NCBI RefSeq assembly: GCF_005886105.2 | Contig: NZ_PNCO02000002.1 | Coordinates: 992,001-1,056,000, forward strand | DNA length: 64,000 bases | From: Pseudoalteromonas galatheae | GTDB taxonomy: Bacteria > Pseudomonadota > Gammaproteobacteria > Enterobacterales > Alteromonadaceae | Direction of reading: 5' to 3' | Part shown: piece by piece, positions 36,349 to 47,084 of the stretch | Layout: every line of letters starts with the position of its first letter | How positions within the stretch are numbered: the stretch's first letter is position 1 | The notes under the pieces: generated by a model | Told to the model about the DNA's origin: nothing | The model's input: the letters and a program-made list of their open reading frames with translations, nothing else | Database searches by the model: none | Position numbers and translations under genes: made by a program

Positions 36349-37554
36349 TTATTTACTAGAATGAGACTTTTGCAACGCAGATTCGGAGACCATTTGTAAA
36401 AACTCTGACGGCGGACAAGGTGGGTAATAATAATACCCTTGTATGTATTCTACTTCGTAGCTTTGTAGCACAATTAGATCTTCCACCTCTTCGACCCCTT
36501 CAGCTACCACCTCTAGTCCAAGTTGGTGCGCCATTTCACAGGTACTAGCAATAATGACACGCTTATTGGGCTGTGTAGAGCAGCCATCAACAAAGCACCT
36601 ATCTATTTTTAGCTCATCAAAAGGTAGCTCGCTAAGTTGTTTTATTGAGGAGTAACCTGTACCAAAGTCATCTATTGATAGTTTAAAGCCTTTAAGCTTT
36701 AGACGCAGTAACACGTCAAGCGCACGCTTGATATTGTCTAATAAATGGCTTTCAGTTAACTCTAAGGTGATCTGTGAAGTGGGGGTGAAGTACTCTTCAC
36801 AGATAGATTCGAGCTTTTCTGGGAGTTTTATGTCTTCGAGTTCTTTAACACTCAAATTGATACTAAATTGAAGTGCTTTTAGAACATCGCGATTATGGCT
36901 TAGCAAAGATAAGGTCTGTTTCAACAAATTATAGGAAAGTAGATGAATTAAATTGTGCTCTTCCATTGTCGTGATGAATTGTGAAGGTTGAACTATACCA
37001 TCGCTGTTATGATGCCATCTCGCGAGCACCTCTGCGCCAATAATGGTACCTGACGGACTTGCAACTTTGGGCTGGAAATAAGCACAAAACTCCTCACGCA
37101 ATAACCCTTCGTAGATTTCATCTTTACTATAGTTTTGTAATGCATGTTGGGATCTTGCGGGAGTTCCTCTGGACTGAAGTTGACTATAAAGCTCTCTGAG
37201 CTTTGTTATAGAAAGTGGTTTTTCTAAACTGGATATAATATTGAGGCCATGCAGTTCAGCCAGTGCAGCGGTGTTCCTAATAAATAGGTCTTTTTCGCCA
37301 CTTAGCAATGCGATCGGTGCTTGAATGTTTAGTTCGGCAAATTTTCTTAAGATTTCAACACCATCCATTTGTGGCATATTGATATCGAGTAAAATAAGAG
37401 AAGCTTGATGAAGCTCCTGACTTTCTAATGCAGACGCTCCACTGATAAAACCTTTAAAAAGGCACGGTGTTTGATTGGCAACCAACAGCTGTAATTGAGT
37501 GAGGATGAGCTCGCTGTCATCAATTGCAATAATTAGGTGCTTATTATCTATCAT
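36349..37554 (-). CDS. Response regulator with EAL domain (c-di-GMP phosphodiesterase)
   Basis: The protein has about 401 residues. The N-terminal receiver has the acidic pocket AIDDSE, phospho-Asp in LLDINMPQMDG and Lys in LEKPLS. The C-terminal EAL domain (about 150-395) has GAEVLARW in place of EALLR (catalytic Glu kept), NLSVKEL, ELTESHLLDN, DDFGTGYSSI, KIDRCF and AEGVE, so c-di-GMP hydrolysis is plausible. Starts: ATG 37554 begins the receiver neatly, while GTG 37581 directly follows the upstream stop and would add nine residues. It is in an operon downstream of the NIT hybrid kinase, its likely phosphodonor. Confidence 0.9.
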   Translation of the reverse strand: MIDNKHLIIAIDDSELILTQLQLLVANQTPCLFKGFISGASALESQELHQASLILLDINMPQMDGVEILRKFAELNIQAPIALLSGEKDLFIRNTAALAELHGLNIISSLEKPLSITKLRELYSQLQSRGTPARSQHALQNYSKDEIYEGLLREEFCAYFQPKVASPSGTIIGAEVLARWHHNSDGIVQPSQFITTMEEHNLIHLLSYNLLKQTLSLLSHNRDVLKALQFSINLSVKELEDIKLPEKLESICEEYFTPTSQITLELTESHLLDNIKRALDVLLRLKLKGFKLSIDDFGTGYSSIKQLSELPFDELKIDRCFVDGCSTQPNKRVIIASTCEMAHQLGLEVVAEGVEEVEDLIVLQSYEVEYIQGYYYYPPCPPSEFLQMVSESALQKSHSSK

Positions 37555-37585
37555 ACATACTAAGCCTGAGTTATTTAGCACACGA

Positions 37586-40500
37586 TCAAGTTAGATCTTC
37601 TACATCAAGTATAGAAGCGATTTCAGCTTGTGCATTATCAAAGAGTGTTAAACACTGATTTAACAAGCTTTCAATCTTGGTGGAGTTGCCCTCACTTGCC
37701 GCTCGTTCGAGTTCTGCCATCTTTTCGGAAAGTTGTATTGCGCCTACTGCTTTGGCGGAGGTTTTTCCTTGATGTGCAATATTCTTGACACTTTCAGTGC
37801 TATTCATGTCAATTTCTTGCAGCAGCTTTTTCGTATCCTCTACAAAGCTTCTCAAAAAGATATGCTGTAGATCTTTATCTGTCCCGACATACTCACCGAG
37901 TATAGTGAGGTCAATATGATGGGGTGGTGCAGACAATTCTTCTAAAAGTGAAGTGGAACGAATAGGTGCTTGAGCGTTTGTTTTTGAATGACTTGAAAAC
38001 CACTTTTTGAGTTTACTGTTCAACTTTTGTAGTACGATGGGTTTAGCAATGTAGTCATCCATACCCGCTTGGAAGCAGATATCTTGCTCACCCTCTAAGG
38101 CATTAGCGGTAGCCGCGATGATCGGTATATGGCCCAAATTGTGTATTTGCTCATTTTCTCGTCTTTTCCTTGTAAATTCATAACCATCCATTACAGGCAT
38201 ATGGCAATCTGAAATAATGAGTGAAAAGTTATACTGTTCAAGTAGTTGCAAGGCAACTTTGCCGTTGTCAGCAATGATACATTGGTAACCTAGTAACGCT
38301 AACTGTCGCTTAAATAAGTCCTGATTATAAACGTTATCTTCGACCACCAAGATGAGTTTATTTATTGCTTGTGCTTCATTTATGCTTGGTACGGTTACAG
38401 ATCCTAGGTTATCTCTATTTTTGTTATCTGAGTCACATTCGATTAGTCCTTCTAGCGAGGCGATGTGTGAGACAACTTTATAGGCGTAGTAAGGATATAG
38501 TGCCAAATTTGACACTCGGATGCTGTTATTAGAGGGCAGTTTGTCCTGATTATTATCCAGTAGCACATACTTGCAACTGCTCTCAGCAATAAAAACTTCT
38601 TTTCCTTCGGTTGTCAGGCGTTGAAAAGCTTCGGCCGTAATGACGAGATAATCGAACTGCTGGCTATCAATCAGTTGTGCATTAAAAAGTTCTCGAGGGA
38701 ATATTTCGCATTGTGCTTCGTATATTCGCAGTTGATTTTGCAGGTCTTTTTCAAACTTATCCTCGTCACCGACTACGGCAATTTTAAGCCTATCTAAGGT
38801 CAGATCTGAATCGCTATTCTGCTTTGGTACTTCATGGTATGGCAATGTAACAATGAAGTTGCTGCCGAACCCCTCTAGACTCCTACATTCAATTTCTCCC
38901 TCCATCATGCTTACGAGCTTGTGGGTAATGGAAAGCCCAAGACCTGTCCCTCCGTATTGTCGTTGAATACTGCTGTCAGCTTGTACAAAGGGTTTGAAGA
39001 GGTTGTCTACTTGCTCTTCAGACATGCCTTTACCATTATCTTTAACGCTAATTTCCATTAAGTTGTCATCAACAGAACGGCCAATTGTAACCTCTACAAA
39101 TCCCACTGCGGTGGCGGTAGTTTTGGTAAACTTTAACGCATTACCGACCAAATTTAATAAAATTTGCCGTAGCCTAACCGGATCACCCAATTGCCAAATT
39201 GGCAACTGTGGTGAAAGGTAAAAAGCAAGTTTGATTTTCTTTGAATCGGCCTGATATGCAAGTAATTCTGCGAGCTCGCTGATGATTTCCTGCCAGTTAA
39301 ATGGTGTTGATTCAAGCTCCATTTTACCCGCTTCAATTTTTGAAAAGTCTAAAATATCGTTTATTATTCTCAGTAACACCAGTGCCGAGCTTTTCGCGAC
39401 TTTAGTAAGGTGAGACTGCTCATGGTCAAGATCCGATTGGGCGAGAATATCTAGCATGCCTACTACGCCATTCATCGGCGTTCTAATCTCATGACTCATT
39501 GTAGCTAGGAAACGTGATTTTGCTTTACTAGCTTGCTCTGCTTTTTTGCGAGCTTGCTCTAACTCATCCGAAAAGTTGACGCTCTTAGTCATGTCATTCT
39601 GATAGATAAGGGTGTACTTTCCTGATTCGGTATTAATGTTTTTTACTAACACGTTGAACCAATACACTTCGTTTTTTATATGGTATTGACAGGTAGTTTG
39701 CGCTTGGTAAGACGTTTGGTGTTTCGATTGCTCAAGCATGTCTAGCAGGCCTTTGCTATCGACTAATGGCAGTTGCTCAAAGAGTTGGACGATGTCTGAG
39801 CCTTTGTTGATAGTGCTCCCCATAAACTGATATTCAATATTAGAAGCGCATTTTAGGTGCTCATTAAACTGATTTAACATAGTAATTTTCTGTTTTTCAT
39901 CAATTAACAAGATAAAAGCAGGAAATGAATCAATGGCTTCTTGAAGTAGCTTCTCAGTAGACTTTTGGATCTTGAGTAATCGTTGCGCAGAGGTTCTTTC
40001 TGCTTCTGCCTCGTGCATTTTTTCTAGCGCTTCTTTTCGTGCGGAAACAAGCTCTTTCTGTATTCTTTTTTGACGATTACTTTCATTAACTTGATTGGTT
40101 ATATCTTTTACAACGCCAACAATAAAATGTGTATTTTCACTGGAATAATACTTTAAATTAAGAATAACAGTTAGATACCGAGTCGAAGATTCATCACTTA
40201 ATGTTAATTGAAACTCACGGGACTGTTCATGAGTTAAGGATCGTAGGTTTGAGTGTAACCTCTTTCTATTACCTCTATCGAGTGACTTTACGATTGGCTT
40301 TAAGTCGTAGTAATCATCGTCATTGTGTAAACTAAACAATGCTTTAAAGCCCTCAGAAGCATGCGTAAAGTATTGCCCCACAGGCATTTCAAAGCTGCCA
40401 ATTACGGCAAGCTTTTCAGAAGCATTGAGGAGTGTTTGACGTTTTTGAATTGCATCTTTTGCGGCCTGCTTTTCTTTTCTTGCTTTTTGTTGAGCGCGAT

Positions 40501-42274
40501 AACTAATTATTAAACCAAACAAACAAAATGCAACTAGGGCTAGCACTTGCCAAATAAACTTTATTTCTATCGTGTAGAGTAGGTCTTTATTGAAAGCTTC
40601 ATGTGAATAAGCATAAGTGCCTATTTGAAGCTCCTGATCCCAAACTTTTGCGCTTAAAAAATCAGCTGACTTATTATTATTTAATAGTAACTGAATTGAT
40701 GGTGTTAGATTACCACCCATTTCTAGAGTTTGTAGTTCCTGCAGTGTGTAGTAGCCAGATGCGTTTTCAAGGCGAGTATTAAGGTTTAACTCTAAGCTAC
40801 CAAGTAACACGTCAAGTTGCGTTTCATACCAATACAGTGTGCCAGTTAGCCCTGAATTGGAAAGCCCGATCCCGGTCATAATAAGTATCCGATGACCATC
40901 GTTTCCTGTTATCACTTTCGTCACAATACCACCATGCAGCAGGTTATCTTGGTTTTGTGAGTAGAGTGATGTTATCTGGCTTTTTTTTAAGTATTGAGTG
41001 TCATGTAAGTCGTTGAGGGTCAAAGTTTGCAATCGAGTGTGCTTAGCATTGCTGGTATCTATACTCGCTTGCTTGAGCTCTTCAATCATTGGGTTATACC
41101 ACAGTGTTTTTAGGTGATTTATTCGCTCCAAAGACTGATTATTAAGTTGCCTCAATGTTTGCACCTTAGATAAATATAATAGCTGCTTTTGGCTAGCTGA
41201 ATGCTCGACAAACAATACTGCAAGTACTGAGGAAAAAATGACGATGAGCTGAGCTGTTTGTGCTCTTAGTGGCGCGGTTTTATATACTTTTAATTCTGTA
41301 AACGCTTTAATTAATAGGCTGATGAGTATGAAGTAGATAACAGCGGTGGCGCAAGAAGTAATAAGTGAAGCGTGTGCTGTTTGCTGCGACTTTTGCATGC
41401 GCTCTGAGGCTGAGTCCTTCATGTATGACAATAAACTTAAGCTGCCGTCGGTGAGGAGATTGAGGTAACTGGTGCTACTATCCCACCACGTATAATGTGA
41501 GAGGTTATTTTCCAGTCCTTGATTGAACAGATGTAGAGTTGATGCCACAGCACTAAACCCGTCAGAGGTAGTAGCGACGTTGTACAGCTGCTCTGTATTT
41601 TGATTATCTTTCAAGCTTTCTAAAAGGGTAATATGGGTTGCATAGTTGTGCAACGCGCTTCTCATGGCCCTTAACTGGATATTTTCTTCATCCGCGGTTA
41701 AGTACCGACTTATCTTGGCTCTAAATCTACCGCCTAATTCAATCGCTCTGATAAGCGAGTGGATATTTTGAAACTGAGCATTGTTTTGGTAATTACTAAA
41801 GGTATTAATGTAGGATTGTTCGGTTTGTATAGTACGTACCGTATCGGTCAGGTAATTGATCAAAATAGTGTAACGGAGGAACAGCTGCTCATGGTCAAAG
41901 TCGACTTGTCGACTGAGTTTTCTAAGTGCTTGTACATCCTCTTTTAAAGTTAGCTGGAACTGTTCAAAGTTCTGGATGCTAGTAAACTTCTCTGCAGCTA
42001 GCTTTTGTATATTTTTATCTGTCTCTTGGTAATATGCCTGTAGCCGCGTATTATGCTCGTCTTCAGGCATGAACCCTGTCGACATCCCCCTCTCACGCTG
42101 TAGACTAAATATTACTTCAATTGCTTTATCAAGAGCGGAAAGGTTGTTGTAATAATGGGCTAGGCTTTTATGGATAATGCGGCTCTTATTGAATTCGTTA
42201 ATTTCGAGATAAAAACCGCTTAAACAGATTAGGGAAAAAATGGTCAAGGTGATTAGTTTTAGATATTTGCTCAC
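37586..42274 (-). CDS. NIT-domain hybrid histidine kinase with REC and HPt domains
   Basis: The protein has about 1562 residues. A first membrane helix (about 5-22) is followed by a periplasmic NIT-like nitrate/nitrite-sensing region (VIFSLQRERGMSTGFM), a helix near 315-335, a second extracytoplasmic region (about 375-560) and a helix near 580. PAS-like segments (about 620-850) precede HisKA ([11 protein letters not shown], His near 928), HATPase ([18 protein letters not shown]), a degenerate receiver, an intact receiver (SDCHMPVMDGYEF, Asp near 1353) and a C-terminal HPt (NIAHQGKTSAKAVGA). This is a full phosphorelay in one chain. I chose GTG 42274 (GCAGGTGG upstream); a longer frame would run antisense into the divergent GAF gene. 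It heads a three-gene operon. Confidence 0.88.
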   Translation of the reverse strand: MSKYLKLITLTIFSLICLSGFYLEINEFNKSRIIHKSLAHYYNNLSALDKAIEVIFSLQRERGMSTGFMPEDEHNTRLQAYYQETDKNIQKLAAEKFTSIQNFEQFQLTLKEDVQALRKLSRQVDFDHEQLFLRYTILINYLTDTVRTIQTEQSYINTFSNYQNNAQFQNIHSLIRAIELGGRFRAKISRYLTADEENIQLRAMRSALHNYATHITLLESLKDNQNTEQLYNVATTSDGFSAVASTLHLFNQGLENNLSHYTWWDSSTSYLNLLTDGSLSLLSYMKDSASERMQKSQQTAHASLITSCATAVIYFILISLLIKAFTELKVYKTAPLRAQTAQLIVIFSSVLAVLFVEHSASQKQLLYLSKVQTLRQLNNQSLERINHLKTLWYNPMIEELKQASIDTSNAKHTRLQTLTLNDLHDTQYLKKSQITSLYSQNQDNLLHGGIVTKVITGNDGHRILIMTGIGLSNSGLTGTLYWYETQLDVLLGSLELNLNTRLENASGYYTLQELQTLEMGGNLTPSIQLLLNNNKSADFLSAKVWDQELQIGTYAYSHEAFNKDLLYTIEIKFIWQVLALVAFCLFGLIISYRAQQKARKEKQAAKDAIQKRQTLLNASEKLAVIGSFEMPVGQYFTHASEGFKALFSLHNDDDYYDLKPIVKSLDRGNRKRLHSNLRSLTHEQSREFQLTLSDESSTRYLTVILNLKYYSSENTHFIVGVVKDITNQVNESNRQKRIQKELVSARKEALEKMHEAEAERTSAQRLLKIQKSTEKLLQEAIDSFPAFILLIDEKQKITMLNQFNEHLKCASNIEYQFMGSTINKGSDIVQLFEQLPLVDSKGLLDMLEQSKHQTSYQAQTTCQYHIKNEVYWFNVLVKNINTESGKYTLIYQNDMTKSVNFSDELEQARKKAEQASKAKSRFLATMSHEIRTPMNGVVGMLDILAQSDLDHEQSHLTKVAKSSALVLLRIINDILDFSKIEAGKMELESTPFNWQEIISELAELLAYQADSKKIKLAFYLSPQLPIWQLGDPVRLRQILLNLVGNALKFTKTTATAVGFVEVTIGRSVDDNLMEISVKDNGKGMSEEQVDNLFKPFVQADSSIQRQYGGTGLGLSITHKLVSMMEGEIECRSLEGFGSNFIVTLPYHEVPKQNSDSDLTLDRLKIAVVGDEDKFEKDLQNQLRIYEAQCEIFPRELFNAQLIDSQQFDYLVITAEAFQRLTTEGKEVFIAESSCKYVLLDNNQDKLPSNNSIRVSNLALYPYYAYKVVSHIASLEGLIECDSDNKNRDNLGSVTVPSINEAQAINKLILVVEDNVYNQDLFKRQLALLGYQCIIADNGKVALQLLEQYNFSLIISDCHMPVMDGYEFTRKRRENEQIHNLGHIPIIAATANALEGEQDICFQAGMDDYIAKPIVLQKLNSKLKKWFSSHSKTNAQAPIRSTSLLEELSAPPHHIDLTILGEYVGTDKDLQHIFLRSFVEDTKKLLQEIDMNSTESVKNIAHQGKTSAKAVGAIQLSEKMAELERAASEGNSTKIESLLNQCLTLFDNAQAEIASILDVEDLT

Positions 42275-42344
42275 ATTTGCCACCTGCGTTATCTCATAAA
42301 ACAAACTATAGTAGAAATATAAACGGTGTCTAATTAAGTGTATT

Positions 42345-42833
42345 ATGAATCCCCCAGAGCTACCCGACAACGAATATGCCCGGCTACACGCCCTTTGGGA
42401 TTTGGCGGTACTGGATACTGATGCAACTGAAGAATTAGACAGAATTACCCAATTTACTGCCCATGTTTTTGATGTTCCAATCGCATTGGTTAGCCTTGTT
42501 GACAAAGATAGACAATGGTTTAAATCTCGCTTTGGATTAGATGCGGAGCAGACTTCTCGAAATGTTTCTTTTTGTGGTCATGCGATATTAGGAGAGACTG
42601 TATTTGTCGTAAGCGATACGCTCGAAGACACTCGTTTTATGGACAATCCTCTGGTACGAGATGCACCGTATATTCGCTTCTACGCAGGTGCGCCACTCAT
42701 TTTATCTTCAGGGTATCGTGTCGGAACTGTGTGTATTATCGATACGGAGCCTCGTGAACTTGGTGCAGAGGACTGCAAAATTTTACAGCAAATCGCTAGT
42801 GATGTTGTGAAACAGTTGGAGAAAAATAAGTAA
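42345..42833 (+). CDS. GAF-domain protein
   Basis: The protein has 162 residues consisting of one GAF domain. The N-terminal helix RLHALWDLAVLDTDATEELD, then IALVSLVDKDRQWFKS, SFCGHAILG and FYAGAPLIL are typical of stand-alone or GGDEF-linked GAF sensors (small-molecule, redox or NO binding). A Cys (SFCGHA) and His are in the usual pocket. It is cytoplasmic. It is divergent from the NIT hybrid kinase with about 70 bases between starts, so it may share control with, and feed into, that signalling operon. No output domain is attached. Confidence 0.88.
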   Translation: MNPPELPDNEYARLHALWDLAVLDTDATEELDRITQFTAHVFDVPIALVSLVDKDRQWFKSRFGLDAEQTSRNVSFCGHAILGETVFVVSDTLEDTRFMDNPLVRDAPYIRFYAGAPLILSSGYRVGTVCIIDTEPRELGAEDCKILQQIASDVVKQLEKNK

Positions 42834-42835
42834 TA

Positions 42836-42950
42836 CCGATGCGCCCAATTAAGAGATCTACTCTGGAGCGAGAAAACCTTGCCGATAACACTCCTACCAC
42901 CGAGGGGATTACATCAATATAGACACTGTGTAATTACCGTGGCAATTTAG
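42836..42950 (+). repeat. Degenerate family A-like element
   Basis: AATACCGAT at the start and the core CCTACCACCGAGGGGATTACATCAATATAG resemble TATACC and CAACTACCGCAAAGGTTACATCCATATAG of copy 1 in the same order. Divergence is high and the right end is uncertain. Confidence 0.35.
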
Positions 42951-43239
42951 ACTGGTTGTGAAATAGGAAAAGTATTGCCGCAAAAAGTGTTGTAATTATT
43001 AGTGCATTTGGCTTTGGTAAGAGTTACAATTGCGATTGTATATCATTGCCGTTTAGCGCAATGCTTAAACAGCAATTACGTATCTTGTCACCTTGATTTA
43101 TCTGCCTTGATTCATCGTCATTCTGCAACTGGAGCGGTGTGATTAAGTGGGACACAATACTCAACATTAGTTTTTGATTTTTTATTCTAAGCATAGAGAT
43201 ACGTAGCATTCTATTTTACAAAGGTACACGATTCATTTC
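42951..43239. other. Upstream region of cation diffusion facilitator gene
   Basis: It should contain the promoter of the rightward transporter gene. A 61-codon minus-strand frame here has no ribosome binding site or protein-like features. Nothing else recognised. Confidence 0.35.
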
Positions 43240-44130
43240 ATGACAGATATTACAACGCACCAAGCTTCTCGGCGAAGGCTGCTGATTGCGCTTGCAATCA
43301 CATGCTCGTTTATGATCATTCAAGTCGTTGGTGCTTATTATGCGAATTCTCTCGCTGTGCTGGCAGATGCCGGGCATCTATTTGTTCATAATAGTTCATT
43401 GTTTATCGCACTAATTGCGTCTAGTGCTGCTGTTTATTTAGCCAAAACCTATAACGATGGCTATAAAAGAGCTGAGTATACTGGTGGCTTGATCAACGGC
43501 ATTCTATACCTATCCATAGCTGTGGTTATTTTACTCGAGGGAAGCGAGCGTCTGTCTCACCATGCAGGTGGGCATGATTTAGAAGTGAACAGTTATTTAA
43601 TGTCTATGATTGCCGCCATTGGATTTCTGTTTCATGGCGCTTCTGCATGGGTGTTATACAAAGGCAGAAAAGATAGTATCAACGTTTATGCCGTGTTTCT
43701 TCATTCATTCTTTGATTTACTTTCCACTATTTCAACTTTCGTGGCCGGGGTGATTATTCATCTAACTGGCTGGGAGATAGTAGATATTCTTTCAAGTATG
43801 CTGATTTCTGTTTTTGTGTTGTTTACCGGCATCAAGGTGATAATGGCCTGCCTTAAGGGGTTATCTACTTCGTCTGAGGTTTTACCGACGGTGCAGGAGG
43901 TTGAAAAAACCATAGTGTCCACTGAACACGTAGAGAGTGCACATAATATTACGATCAGTAAAATTGATGGTGCAGTGGTTATTGGAGCACATGTGGTACT
44001 AAAGCATCACTGTACTATCGAGTCCCATGACTCAGCATGTCGAGTGGAAGTGGAAGAAGCGTTGAAGAAGTCTTTCAATGTGTTGAGTAGTGTACTACAA
44101 ATTGAAAGCCATGACTGCCCACATCATTAG
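43240..44130 (+). CDS. Cation diffusion facilitator with altered metal site (HxxxH)
   Basis: The protein has 296 residues with six membrane helices and a C-terminal cytoplasmic domain (about 205-296, His/Cys-rich end IESHDCPHH). The ZitB/CzcD-like layout is clear: SLAVLADAGHLFVHNSSL in helix 2 and VFLHSFFDLLST in helix 5. Helix 5 has the usual HxxxD, but helix 2 has HLFVH where HxxxD is expected, which may change metal preference from zinc. A His-Asp loop (SHHAGGHDLE) lies between helices 3 and 4. It exports a divalent cation with proton antiport. It is a single gene placed among signalling genes. Confidence 0.88.
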   Translation: MTDITTHQASRRRLLIALAITCSFMIIQVVGAYYANSLAVLADAGHLFVHNSSLFIALIASSAAVYLAKTYNDGYKRAEYTGGLINGILYLSIAVVILLEGSERLSHHAGGHDLEVNSYLMSMIAAIGFLFHGASAWVLYKGRKDSINVYAVFLHSFFDLLSTISTFVAGVIIHLTGWEIVDILSSMLISVFVLFTGIKVIMACLKGLSTSSEVLPTVQEVEKTIVSTEHVESAHNITISKIDGAVVIGAHVVLKHHCTIESHDSACRVEVEEALKKSFNVLSSVLQIESHDCPHH

Positions 44131-44253
44131 GACTAACAGAGTTTAAAGTGTGATATAGTTTTTCGGTTATTTCTTGCGCCACCTTGGCAGGTTTTAAATT
44201 ATTTTTTATTGTTATACTTAACTAGGTAATAATTCAAAGCGGTGGTGTAATAC

Positions 44254-47037
44254 TTGAATCAAAAGCAAGCGCTCATAATAACCATAGCCCTAGGTGTACT
44301 AGGTGGGCTGGCCAATCTGTTGCCAATTTGGTTTCTAGATAGCTCTGAGTTTCTATTTGGTCAGTTATTTGTTTTGTTTATCCTGCTACTATTCGGGTGG
44401 CAGTACGCCATCATTGCTGTGTTAATCGGGGCTGGGTTCATTTGGTACCGATGGGAGCATGCTTGGCCCTCAGTAGTTTTTTTCTTCGAAGTATTGTGGC
44501 TACACTTTGTCTGCGTCCGTTTCGCCAAGCCATTTTTTGTTCGGGGTATTTCTTATTGGATTTTGCTGGGTTTACCAGCCCTATTTATTTTTGGTTACTT
44601 TGCCCTTGAACTGCCGTTACTCGTTATATTCACTGCACTAGCTAAGTACCTTATCAACGCCGGTATCTGCTTGGCAGTAGTCGACTTGCTGAGCTTTTTC
44701 TTTACTCGAAGTAAATGGCAAGGGATGCCGCTCAATCAAATTCTTAATTCTACAGTCAACCTAGTTATTGTTCTGGTTGTATTGATGACGACCGTTGTGC
44801 TGACAAACAATTACTATAAACGAATCGAAACTGAGATAAAAACTCAGCTTGAAGAGGCCTCCGGCTCTATCATTGCTCAAATTGATGATTATTTAGATGC
44901 TTATCGTCGGGCGATGGTGATATCTGCCTCTGATGTGTCTTTAGGAATTAATGCTGATTATGTCATCGAGCGCTTGTTAGAAACACATGCTAATTTTAGA
45001 ACGGCGATTGTTGCTGACGAGCAAGCCAACGTTACTCACCTCTATCCTCAGCAATTTGCAGAGACAATGAAGGGGACAAACGCCAATGTTTCAGACAGAG
45101 ACTATTTTATTAAAGCACCTGAACACCCCGACGGATTTGTGTCAGGAATATTTCAAGGGCGTGGCTTTGATGAAGCTCCTATTGTCGCAATTTCAGCGCC
45201 AATCTTTATCGAAGAAGAGTTTAGAGGGATTGTAGAAGGCTCTTTAATATTTGGCTCATTTGAACGCTTCATTCCAAAAATTCTTGCTGAAGACGCTAGC
45301 TTGATTGTGTTGGATAAGCATAAAAGGGTCGTCTACAGCTCGTTAAAAACCGAATTTAAAACCTTGGATATGCCAAGTGATGCGGTATTACAAGCCTTGT
45401 TTGACAAGGAGGCATCAACTTTTGAAGACTCTACTGAGCAAATCTTATTTAAGCAAACTGCGGTATCAAAAAAATATGAATGGTCAGTTATCACTATGCT
45501 TGACCGTAAATATCTTAACTTAGTTGCTGCTGAAGCCTGGTCAGATGCGTTGGGACTTGCGCTTGCGATTATTGTATTGAGCTCTATTTTTGTACGTCAG
45601 CTTACTCGTCTACTCGTACGTCCTATTGTTGCATTGAGCCACGATATTCGAGCGTATGAGCCTTCAACGCTCATTGAAAACTCCGCCAATGCCGATAGCA
45701 GCTTCCTAGAGATTATCGAGCTACAGCAGCAATTTAATCAGTTGGCTTTTAAGTTAACGCTAAGTTTTACAAAGCAAAACCAAGCCAGCCTGGAAAATGA
45801 AAGACTCAACCGTAAGCTTACCGACTTTAATCGTGAGCTTGAGCAACAGGTTGCTGAAAAAACCGAAGAGCTTACCAAAGCGGTAGAAGCCGCTAACGCT
45901 GCCAATCACTCAAAGAGCCGATTCCTTGCAAACATGAGCCACGAAATCAGGACGCCGCTAAATGGCATCATAGGGATGGCGGATAACTTGATAAGAGACG
46001 ATAGCCTTAACAGCGAGATAGCAGATCAAATAACAATAATACGGCAGTCGGCAAAGAACCTAATGCTCATCCTCAATGATATTTTGGATTACTCTAAAAT
46101 TGAAGCCGGAGCATTGAAAATAGAGCGTCGAGTAGTGAACTTACAAGAAATGCTCGATAGTTTGGTTAGCATTTTCAAGATTTCAAACGTCAGGTATGGT
46201 GTTGAATTTAAGTACGAAAAGGGGGCTGGGCTACCTACATACCTTGAATTAGATGAACTGCGTGTGTCGCAGGTGATAAATAACTTGCTCAGCAATGCTG
46301 GTAAGTTTACTAATAAAGGACAAATAAAATTTACTGTTCACTACGAGAGCGGGAGACTAAAGTTTGTTATCGCTGATACAGGGATTGGTATTTCAAAGGC
46401 ACAGCAAGAAACGTTGTTTCATGAGTTTACTCAAGCAGATCTGTCCACCACAAGAAAATTTGGTGGTACTGGGCTTGGTTTAGCTATTTCTAAAAAGCTA
46501 GTCGAAGCGATGAATGGTGAGATAAGCATTCACAGTGAACTTGGGCTCGGTAGTAAATTTTATGTAGACATTCCAGCCTTAAAAGGGCAAGGAGTTAAGA
46601 CAGAGCAGCAAGAAGTTGGGGCTCCTGATTTCAAAGGCATTGATATTCTATTGGTAGAAGACAATAAAATTAACCAAGTGGTTGTTGGCAAGTTGCTGGA
46701 GAAAACAAACTGTTTGTTGGATAAGGTGGACGATGGAGTTGAAGCATTAGTTGCGATGAAAGCGAAAAACTATGCATTGGTTTTAATGGATTGCCAAATG
46801 CCAAATATGGATGGCTTTGCTTGCACCAAAGCTATCAGAAATGAGCCAAGCATATACGGTAATCCATATATTATCGCGATAACAGCTAATGCCTACGAAG
46901 AAGATAAACAAAAGTGTATCCAAGCAGGAATGAATGACTTTATTGCAAAACCCATTGATATTAACGAGCTCTATCAGAAACTTAGTGCATGGCAGCGCCT
47001 AGAATTATCTGATAGTGAAACAATAGGTAAGGGCTAA
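44254..47037 (+). CDS. Membrane hybrid sensor histidine kinase
   Basis: The protein has 927 residues. The N-terminus has about six hydrophobic helices (1-155, MASE-like layout) and another at about 168-188. An extracytoplasmic Cache-like sensor follows (about 190-420, with [20 protein letters not shown]-type motif), then a helix near 430-450 and a coiled coil. HisKA has [14 protein letters not shown] (His near 563), HATPase has [14 protein letters not shown] and [13 protein letters not shown], and the receiver has [14 protein letters not shown] (Asp near 846) with FIAKPIDI. No HPt is attached. It starts with TTG 44254 after GGTGG. Signal unknown; its output partner is not adjacent, though a c-di-GMP protein converges on it. 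Confidence 0.9.
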   Translation: MNQKQALIITIALGVLGGLANLLPIWFLDSSEFLFGQLFVLFILLLFGWQYAIIAVLIGAGFIWYRWEHAWPSVVFFFEVLWLHFVCVRFAKPFFVRGISYWILLGLPALFIFGYFALELPLLVIFTALAKYLINAGICLAVVDLLSFFFTRSKWQGMPLNQILNSTVNLVIVLVVLMTTVVLTNNYYKRIETEIKTQLEEASGSIIAQIDDYLDAYRRAMVISASDVSLGINADYVIERLLETHANFRTAIVADEQANVTHLYPQQFAETMKGTNANVSDRDYFIKAPEHPDGFVSGIFQGRGFDEAPIVAISAPIFIEEEFRGIVEGSLIFGSFERFIPKILAEDASLIVLDKHKRVVYSSLKTEFKTLDMPSDAVLQALFDKEASTFEDSTEQILFKQTAVSKKYEWSVITMLDRKYLNLVAAEAWSDALGLALAIIVLSSIFVRQLTRLLVRPIVALSHDIRAYEPSTLIENSANADSSFLEIIELQQQFNQLAFKLTLSFTKQNQASLENERLNRKLTDFNRELEQQVAEKTEELTKAVEAANAANHSKSRFLANMSHEIRTPLNGIIGMADNLIRDDSLNSEIADQITIIRQSAKNLMLILNDILDYSKIEAGALKIERRVVNLQEMLDSLVSIFKISNVRYGVEFKYEKGAGLPTYLELDELRVSQVINNLLSNAGKFTNKGQIKFTVHYESGRLKFVIADTGIGISKAQQETLFHEFTQADLSTTRKFGGTGLGLAISKKLVEAMNGEISIHSELGLGSKFYVDIPALKGQGVKTEQQEVGAPDFKGIDILLVEDNKINQVVVGKLLEKTNCLLDKVDDGVEALVAMKAKNYALVLMDCQMPNMDGFACTKAIRNEPSIYGNPYIIAITANAYEEDKQKCIQAGMNDFIAKPIDINELYQKLSAWQRLELSDSETIGKG

Positions 47038-47084
47038 CTTATTGTGTTGACCCAGACTAACTTAATTAACATACGAATTCTCAT

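Noticed and set aside
42275-42505. N-terminal extension of the NIT hybrid kinase
   Set aside because: The extra 77 residues are antisense to the GAF gene and lack signal or membrane character; GTG 42274 with GCAGGTGG is preferred.
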